From: Hyphomicrobiales bacterium
GTDB lineage: Bacteria > Pseudomonadota > Alphaproteobacteria > Rhizobiales > Beijerinckiaceae
Direction of reading: 5' to 3'
Length of the DNA: 64,000 bases
Assembly: GCA_019075865.1 (NCBI GenBank)
Contig: JAGXAN010000005.1
Coordinates: forward strand, 1 to 64,000
Positions 60,296 to 64,000 of this stretch are shown here, one piece after another. The position numbers and the translations under genes are program-made. Below the pieces are notes generated by a model that was not told where the DNA came from, searched no databases, and saw nothing but the letters and a program-made list of their open reading frames with translations. How positions within the stretch are numbered: the first letter of the stretch is position 1; each line of letters begins with the position of its first letter.

Positions 60296-61516
60296 ACCCA
60301 GCCGGTCAGGCCCCTGCAATTGTCTGTGGCACGCAAACAATCGCCCCATCTGGTTCTCGATGGAATAGGGCGATACAAGCTGGTGGACTTTCTCCGGCTC
60401 GATCCGCCCGGCAGCAATATCGGCCCAGAGCGCGACAAAGCCATCCACCAATTGCGTCTCGCAGGATTCAACTGGCTCGCTGCGTTCGATCAAATGCCCG
60501 CTCACCCCCGCCACGATCAGCGGATCGTATTGCGGCAGGCGGATTGCAACGAACGGACGCCCGGCGCTCAGGGTTTCAAGCAGATAGCACGGCATTCCCT
60601 CAAAGAACGAGGTGAGAATCCCGGCGTGACAGCGCGCAGCCAATGCCGCGACCGCATCCGAACTCAAAAATCCGTGGCGGATGGTGTAGCCTTCAAGTGC
60701 GGCAAATTCGATGAAGCGATGCGGGTCGGACGTGCCCGCATAGTGAAATTCGAAGCGCCCTTCGAGCCGCTCCGCCAGCTTGGTCAACACCCGGAACATC
60801 AGCGGCGGGTCCTTGAACGTGTCCAGCCGCCCGGCAAACATCACCCGGAACACACCATCCTCGATCTGGAAGGGGTGGGGTGCAAATTGCTGCATGTCGA
60901 CCGACACGCTCATCACCTCCGCCTTGCGCGCGGCCTTGGGATAGAGCTGCTGCATGCGTTTGACGATATTGCCATTGACGCAGAATATATGATTGGCGAG
61001 GCGCAGCGCAATCGCCTCATTGAGCCGATGCACGAACCATAATCTCTTGATCAGGCTATCCATTTTCTGATCTTTGGCACCCTCGCCATGCACCATCTGC
61101 ACCGATTTCAGCCCCAGCAATTTGGGTAAAATTGTAAATTCAAACCGCTGCAGGTCGCCCGAGGCCCGCTTGCCGGCCAAGGCGCGCCGCATCATGAAAA
61201 TGGAGCGCAAGGCCCCCACCGCAAACCGAAACGTGGTGGAACCGAGCAGCGTTTTTCCAGCCAGATTGATCTCGTCCGGGCCGATATGCACCACTGGCAG
61301 AAAGCTGATTTTGCGCCCGCCAATGGTGAGTTCCGTAATCTGGCCAGGCGTGCAATCGCCTAATTCGTCAACGCCCACAAACAAAATGGCGAAATCCTCA
61401 GGGTGGCGCGCCAGAATCATCCGCACATGGGTTTCAATGCCGCCAAGCTTGCCACCGCGCGGATCCATTGGGTGCATAAGGCAAAGGTGATAAAGCGGTG
61501 CCGCCACGCTGGCCAT
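60236..61516 (-). CDS. Glycosyltransferase (GT-B, family 4-like)
   Basis: 426 residues. N-terminal GGKLGGIETHVRMILARHPE, middle MVHGEGAKDQKMDSLIKRLW, and C-terminal FRVMFAGRLDTFKDPPLMFR, HAGILTSFFEGMPCYLLETL (E-x7-E) and PYSIENQMGRLF identify a GT-B glycosyltransferase. ATG 61516 has GGAG six bases upstream and abuts the stop of wecG, so wzx-wecG-this gene form a minus-strand operon. The last 60 bases overlap the converging glycosyltransferase gene. Sugar specificity is not readable. Confidence 0.88.
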   Translation of the reverse strand: MASVAAPLYHLCLMHPMDPRGGKLGGIETHVRMILARHPEDFAILFVGVDELGDCTPGQITELTIGGRKISFLPVVHIGPDEINLAGKTLLGSTTFRFAVGALRSIFMMRRALAGKRASGDLQRFEFTILPKLLGLKSVQMVHGEGAKDQKMDSLIKRLWFVHRLNEAIALRLANHIFCVNGNIVKRMQQLYPKAARKAEVMSVSVDMQQFAPHPFQIEDGVFRVMFAGRLDTFKDPPLMFRVLTKLAERLEGRFEFHYAGTSDPHRFIEFAALEGYTIRHGFLSSDAVAALAARCHAGILTSFFEGMPCYLLETLSAGRPFVAIRLPQYDPLIVAGVSGHLIERSEPVESCETQLVDGFVALWADIAAGRIEPEKVHQLVSPYSIENQMGRLFACHRQLQGPDRLGLTAAFGDGATPGHGSAARP

Positions 61517-62359
61517 TCAATGCTCCGGAATTTTGGGGGCGTCGCCGGGGGTAACTGCCAGTTCACTGAGCAGCACGGCGCAGCGCAGATAGCGCATGAA
61601 CATGCGGCGCGGATTGCTTGCCAGCCGGTAGGCCCATTCAAAGCCCCATTTTTGCAACACAAAGGGCGCGCGCTTTTGTCCGCCCGCGATAAAATCGAGC
61701 GCCGCGCCAATGCAGAAATAGCCAATGCCCGGATGCTGCTGCACCCATTGGTCCGCCAATAGCTCCTGCTTGGGTGCGCCCAGCGCGATCAGGCACAGGC
61801 CAGCCCCGGAAGCCGCCATTTTTTCGCCTGCGGCACGCGCACCCTGTGACACCGGCTCAAAGCCAAATTGCGGTGCTTCCAGCCCCGAAATTTCAAGGCC
61901 CGGATAGCGCCGCTTCAAGGTTTCCGCGGCGCAGATCAAATTCTCTCGGGTCGAACCGAAGAAATACAGAGAAACACCAAGCTCCACGGCAAGTTCGCAG
62001 AGCGGGCCAATCAAATCGGCGCCCGTGGCACGGCGGATGAATATGCCGCGCCGACGCGCCAGAGCCACCAGGGGCAGGCCGTCTGCGGTCACCAATTGCG
62101 CACGTTGGTAGGCCGCGCGAAACGCCGGGTCCGCCCGCCGCTTGACCAGATGATCAAGGTTCAGGGTAAACAGGTTGAAGCCGCGCTTTGCCTCCAGATG
62201 CCGCCGCACCTGCGCCATCAGCATGGCCATGTCGGCGATATTGATGCTTTGGCCGTCAATTGAATAGATCGGTGCCGGCTCGGCAAAATCGGCAGCTCCC
62301 AACGCGCCGGCATGTGCCGGTTCGTCGGTGGGGACAGGCATGTCGTTGGCGTTATTCAC
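61517..62359 (-). CDS. WecG/TagA/CpsF-family glycosyltransferase
   Basis: 280 residues from GTG 62359. Members transfer N-acetylmannosamine(uronic acid) or glucose to lipid-linked intermediates. Family motifs: FNLFTLNLDHLVKRRADPAF, LVTADGLPLVALARRRG, GADLIGPLCELAVELGVSLY, LIALGAPKQELLADQWVQQH and IGYFCIGAALDFIAGGQKRA. The conserved Thr-x-Asn/Asp, ADG and GxPxQE signatures are present. The first ~40 residues are a variable tail. GTGA overlaps the wzx stop, and the next glycosyltransferase starts right after the stop. Confidence 0.92.
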   Translation of the reverse strand: MNNANDMPVPTDEPAHAGALGAADFAEPAPIYSIDGQSINIADMAMLMAQVRRHLEAKRGFNLFTLNLDHLVKRRADPAFRAAYQRAQLVTADGLPLVALARRRGIFIRRATGADLIGPLCELAVELGVSLYFFGSTRENLICAAETLKRRYPGLEISGLEAPQFGFEPVSQGARAAGEKMAASGAGLCLIALGAPKQELLADQWVQQHPGIGYFCIGAALDFIAGGQKRAPFVLQKWGFEWAYRLASNPRRMFMRYLRCAVLLSELAVTPGDAPKIPEH

Positions 62360-63828
62360 TTCGCACCTGCTGGTTGAATGGCCCGCAGCAGCCGTTTCGA
62401 CACCAGGTGCCAGGCCTCAGCAAATGGATGGGGATAGAGCAGCCCCATCCACAAAGCGTAGACCAGTGCGCCGACCGCAATTTCCGCCGTCAGCTTCACG
62501 CTGAGATGGCCGCTCCAATGGTTCCAGATGCCATGGGCCAGCGCCAAAGCCATCAACGCGGATGCGCCCAGAATGCGCGCCGCATGCGCAAACGGAAACC
62601 GCAACCCGAACATCCGGTATGCCAATCCAAAACTGAGCACGGCACCAATGCCCGAACCAACGAGACACCCCAGTGTCGCCCCGGTTAGGCCGCCGGCATA
62701 AAGCCCGATGCCGCAAAACGCCACAACCAGAACCGCCTCGGTCAAATTGATATAGGCGACATATTGCGTGCGCTCGAACAGCAGAAATACCTGATCGGCA
62801 AAGTGAATCCGGATATTGCGCACCGCGCCTGCCACCGCTGCCAGCGGCAGGACGACCAGCGTCGTCGCCCGGAACGGTTCGGCGATCAACAATTGCGTGG
62901 CGTCCTTTGACAGCATAATGATGCCAAAGGTCGCGGGCACCACAAACACCAGGAGCAAGGCACCATTGCTGACCAGTTGCGCTAGCCCATCCGCTTTCAC
63001 GCCATTTTGCAGCCGCTTCACCGCCAGCGGAAAGGCCGCCGCCGTCACCAGCATCGCCATGACCGAAGCCAGTCTTTGCCCCAGCCCCCAGCCAACCGCG
63101 ATCAACCCGACTTCCTCGGTGCCACGCGCCGCCTCGACGATCACCCTGATGCCGTTGAGGCTCACCCAGCCGATGACGCCTGCTGCCACCAATGGCAGGC
63201 CAAAAAGCAGCGACTGACGCAATTGCGGCCATTGCGCAAATGGCAGCGCGAGCGGGATTTGCAATTGATACCAAAGCCAGGCAAGGCCCAGCACCTGCGC
63301 AGCGGCCAGACCCGCCAGCGCTGCCTCCGCGCTTGGAGACAGCGTCGAAACAATCAGAAACGCGAAGCCAAACCCAACCACGGAACCAAAGGTCTGCCCA
63401 AAGGTATAGGCACCGATTTTGCCCACCGCCCGCGCCCGCTCGATCAGATGGTGCGAAATGGTTCGCGAGATGAAAAACACCAGCGTAAAGCCAAACAGCG
63501 CCGGGCTCAGCTTCTGCCCGATGGCGAGAATGGCAAAGGTGACAATGCCGGTTTGCAGCAAGGCTGCCACCAGAAGCACCAGATTCTCGTTTTGCTGGAA
63601 GCGCAGCAGCGCGGCATCCTCCTTCAACGTGCCGAGAAACCGGACCGTGAACTGCGACCACCAGAGCAGGCAAATCGTATAGGCCAAATCTTGCGACGCC
63701 ACCAAAAACGTCAAAACGCCATATTGGGCGGGCGGCAACCAATGCGTCCACACCACCGCAGCAATGAACTGCGACAAAGGGCCGATCAACTGCGCAGGCA
63801 AATAGAGCAATGTCTGGCGAATCAGCAT
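62356..63828 (-). CDS. Polysaccharide flippase (Wzx/MurJ-like oligosaccharide transporter)
   Basis: 490 residues with about 12-14 membrane segments, beginning MLIRQTLLYLPAQLIGPLSQ, then AAVVWTHWLPPAQYGVLTFL, TLVFFISRTISHHLIERA and GLPLVAAGVIGWVSLNGIRV, and ending in paired segments near LGASALMALALAHGIW. The membrane topology and the multi-antimicrobial-like N-terminal helix fit Wzx flippases, which move lipid-linked polysaccharide repeats across the inner membrane. ATG 63828 has GGAGG upstream; the frame is open to 63969 but that part encodes the preceding gene's tail in another frame. It overlaps the preceding partial gene by 7 bases. Confidence 0.85.
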   Translation of the reverse strand: MLIRQTLLYLPAQLIGPLSQFIAAVVWTHWLPPAQYGVLTFLVASQDLAYTICLLWWSQFTVRFLGTLKEDAALLRFQQNENLVLLVAALLQTGIVTFAILAIGQKLSPALFGFTLVFFISRTISHHLIERARAVGKIGAYTFGQTFGSVVGFGFAFLIVSTLSPSAEAALAGLAAAQVLGLAWLWYQLQIPLALPFAQWPQLRQSLLFGLPLVAAGVIGWVSLNGIRVIVEAARGTEEVGLIAVGWGLGQRLASVMAMLVTAAAFPLAVKRLQNGVKADGLAQLVSNGALLLVFVVPATFGIIMLSKDATQLLIAEPFRATTLVVLPLAAVAGAVRNIRIHFADQVFLLFERTQYVAYINLTEAVLVVAFCGIGLYAGGLTGATLGCLVGSGIGAVLSFGLAYRMFGLRFPFAHAARILGASALMALALAHGIWNHWSGHLSVKLTAEIAVGALVYALWMGLLYPHPFAEAWHLVSKRLLRAIQPAGAK

Positions 63829-64000
63829 TTGGACATTGCCTCCGCCTGGCCCATGGTTGCCCCGCAAAGCCGGTTGAGTAATTGCATCACTTGCGCGTGG
63901 TCTGCAGCTGCCAACCCGTTCCAGCGTCGCAGATTGTCCCGCGCCGCCTGCTCCGCCTCTGCCCGCCAATCCGGATGCAAAGCCAATCGGCCAATGATCT
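63822..64000 (-). CDS. Partial gene at the window edge, C-terminus only
   Basis: The last 58 codons of a minus-strand gene entering from beyond base 64000, ending at TGA 63822-63824 and overlapping the flippase ATG by 7 bases. The visible residues (IIGRLALHPDWRAEAEQAAR, DNLRRWNGLAAADHAQVMQL, LNRLCGATMGQAEAMSKC) are helical and do not let me name a family. It probably belongs to the same polysaccharide operon. Confidence 0.7.
   Translation of the reverse strand, partial: IIGRLALHPDWRAEAEQAARDNLRRWNGLAAADHAQVMQLLNRLCGATMGQAEAMSKC

Noticed and set aside
62417-63751. A 444-codon frame inside the flippase gene, different frame, same strand
   Set aside because: Not membrane-like, no motifs, fully contained in a confident gene.

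Overview
The window looks like a chromosomal segment of an alphaproteobacterium, most likely Hyphomicrobiales (Rhizobiales) or a close relative. The signs are high GC with strong third-position bias, the chorismate mutase-hisC-tyrC operon, alphaproteobacterial families (DUF2125, DUF3422, DUF1345, the PlsC variant with an HESIFE block), a DnaG primase without zinc ligands, CtrA-type TTAA-N7-TTAA sites and an ornithine decarboxylase with a long structured leader. Most of the window is housekeeping DNA. No rRNA, CRISPR array or complete insertion sequence is visible.

Layout. 1-660: remnants of mobile DNA (an IS66 transposase tail and a frameshifted serine recombinase) abutting tRNA-Arg(CCG). 660-2570: a ~740-base leader with a small ORF and hairpins, then an ornithine decarboxylase gene and a hairpin. 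2.8-6.5 kb: YdcF-like protein, PlsC acyltransferase, an unknown protein, a ChaC cyclotransferase and a DUF2125 protein. 6.5-9.5 kb (minus): chorismate mutase, hisC and tyrC. 9.7-11.9 kb: polyprenyl synthase, DUF1345 membrane protein and an EVE protein. 11.9-21.6 kb: a tricarboxylate locus with tcuAB on the minus strand and, divergently, a two-component system, a DctPQM TRAP transporter and a PrpF-type isomerase. 21.6-33 kb: aminopeptidase, TPR lipoprotein, sugar-acid genes, hemH, peroxiredoxin, DsbD-like protein, YqgE, DUF3422, acetyltransferase, ppa, rpmF and an EamA exporter. 33.4-42 kb: dnaG, rpoD, tRNA-Arg(CCT), argJ, a lipoprotein, mutT and a TadG-like protein, followed by three tandem 133-bp palindromic repeats.

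42.4-48.85 kb: the most interesting region, a compact island integrated in the 3' end of tRNA-Leu(CAA). It is bounded by a 37/36-base direct repeat of the tRNA end. It carries a P4-type integrase, an excisionase-like protein, a winged-helix protein with a possible premature stop, an unknown protein and a single-chain MmeI-type (type IIL) restriction-modification enzyme. The target-recognition segment of that enzyme is clearly more AT-rich than the rest. A 21-base sequence is repeated exactly near both ends of the island, which suggests integrase arm sites.

49-56.2 kb: a small acidic protein, glpK, a CsaA-like protein with a TetR/COQ9-like protein, obgE-proB, a hydrolase, a TPR protein and rpmJ. 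56.3-64 kb: a GAF/degenerate GGDEF protein and an exopolysaccharide cluster (GIPC-transferase-like propeller protein, two glycosyltransferases, a WecG/TagA transferase, a Wzx-type flippase and a partial unknown gene at the right edge).

How it fits together: tricarboxylates such as tricarballylate or trans-aconitate would be sensed by the two-component system, imported by the TRAP system and converted to cis-aconitate by TcuAB and PrpF. The island is a minimal defence cassette. The right end builds and exports a polysaccharide.
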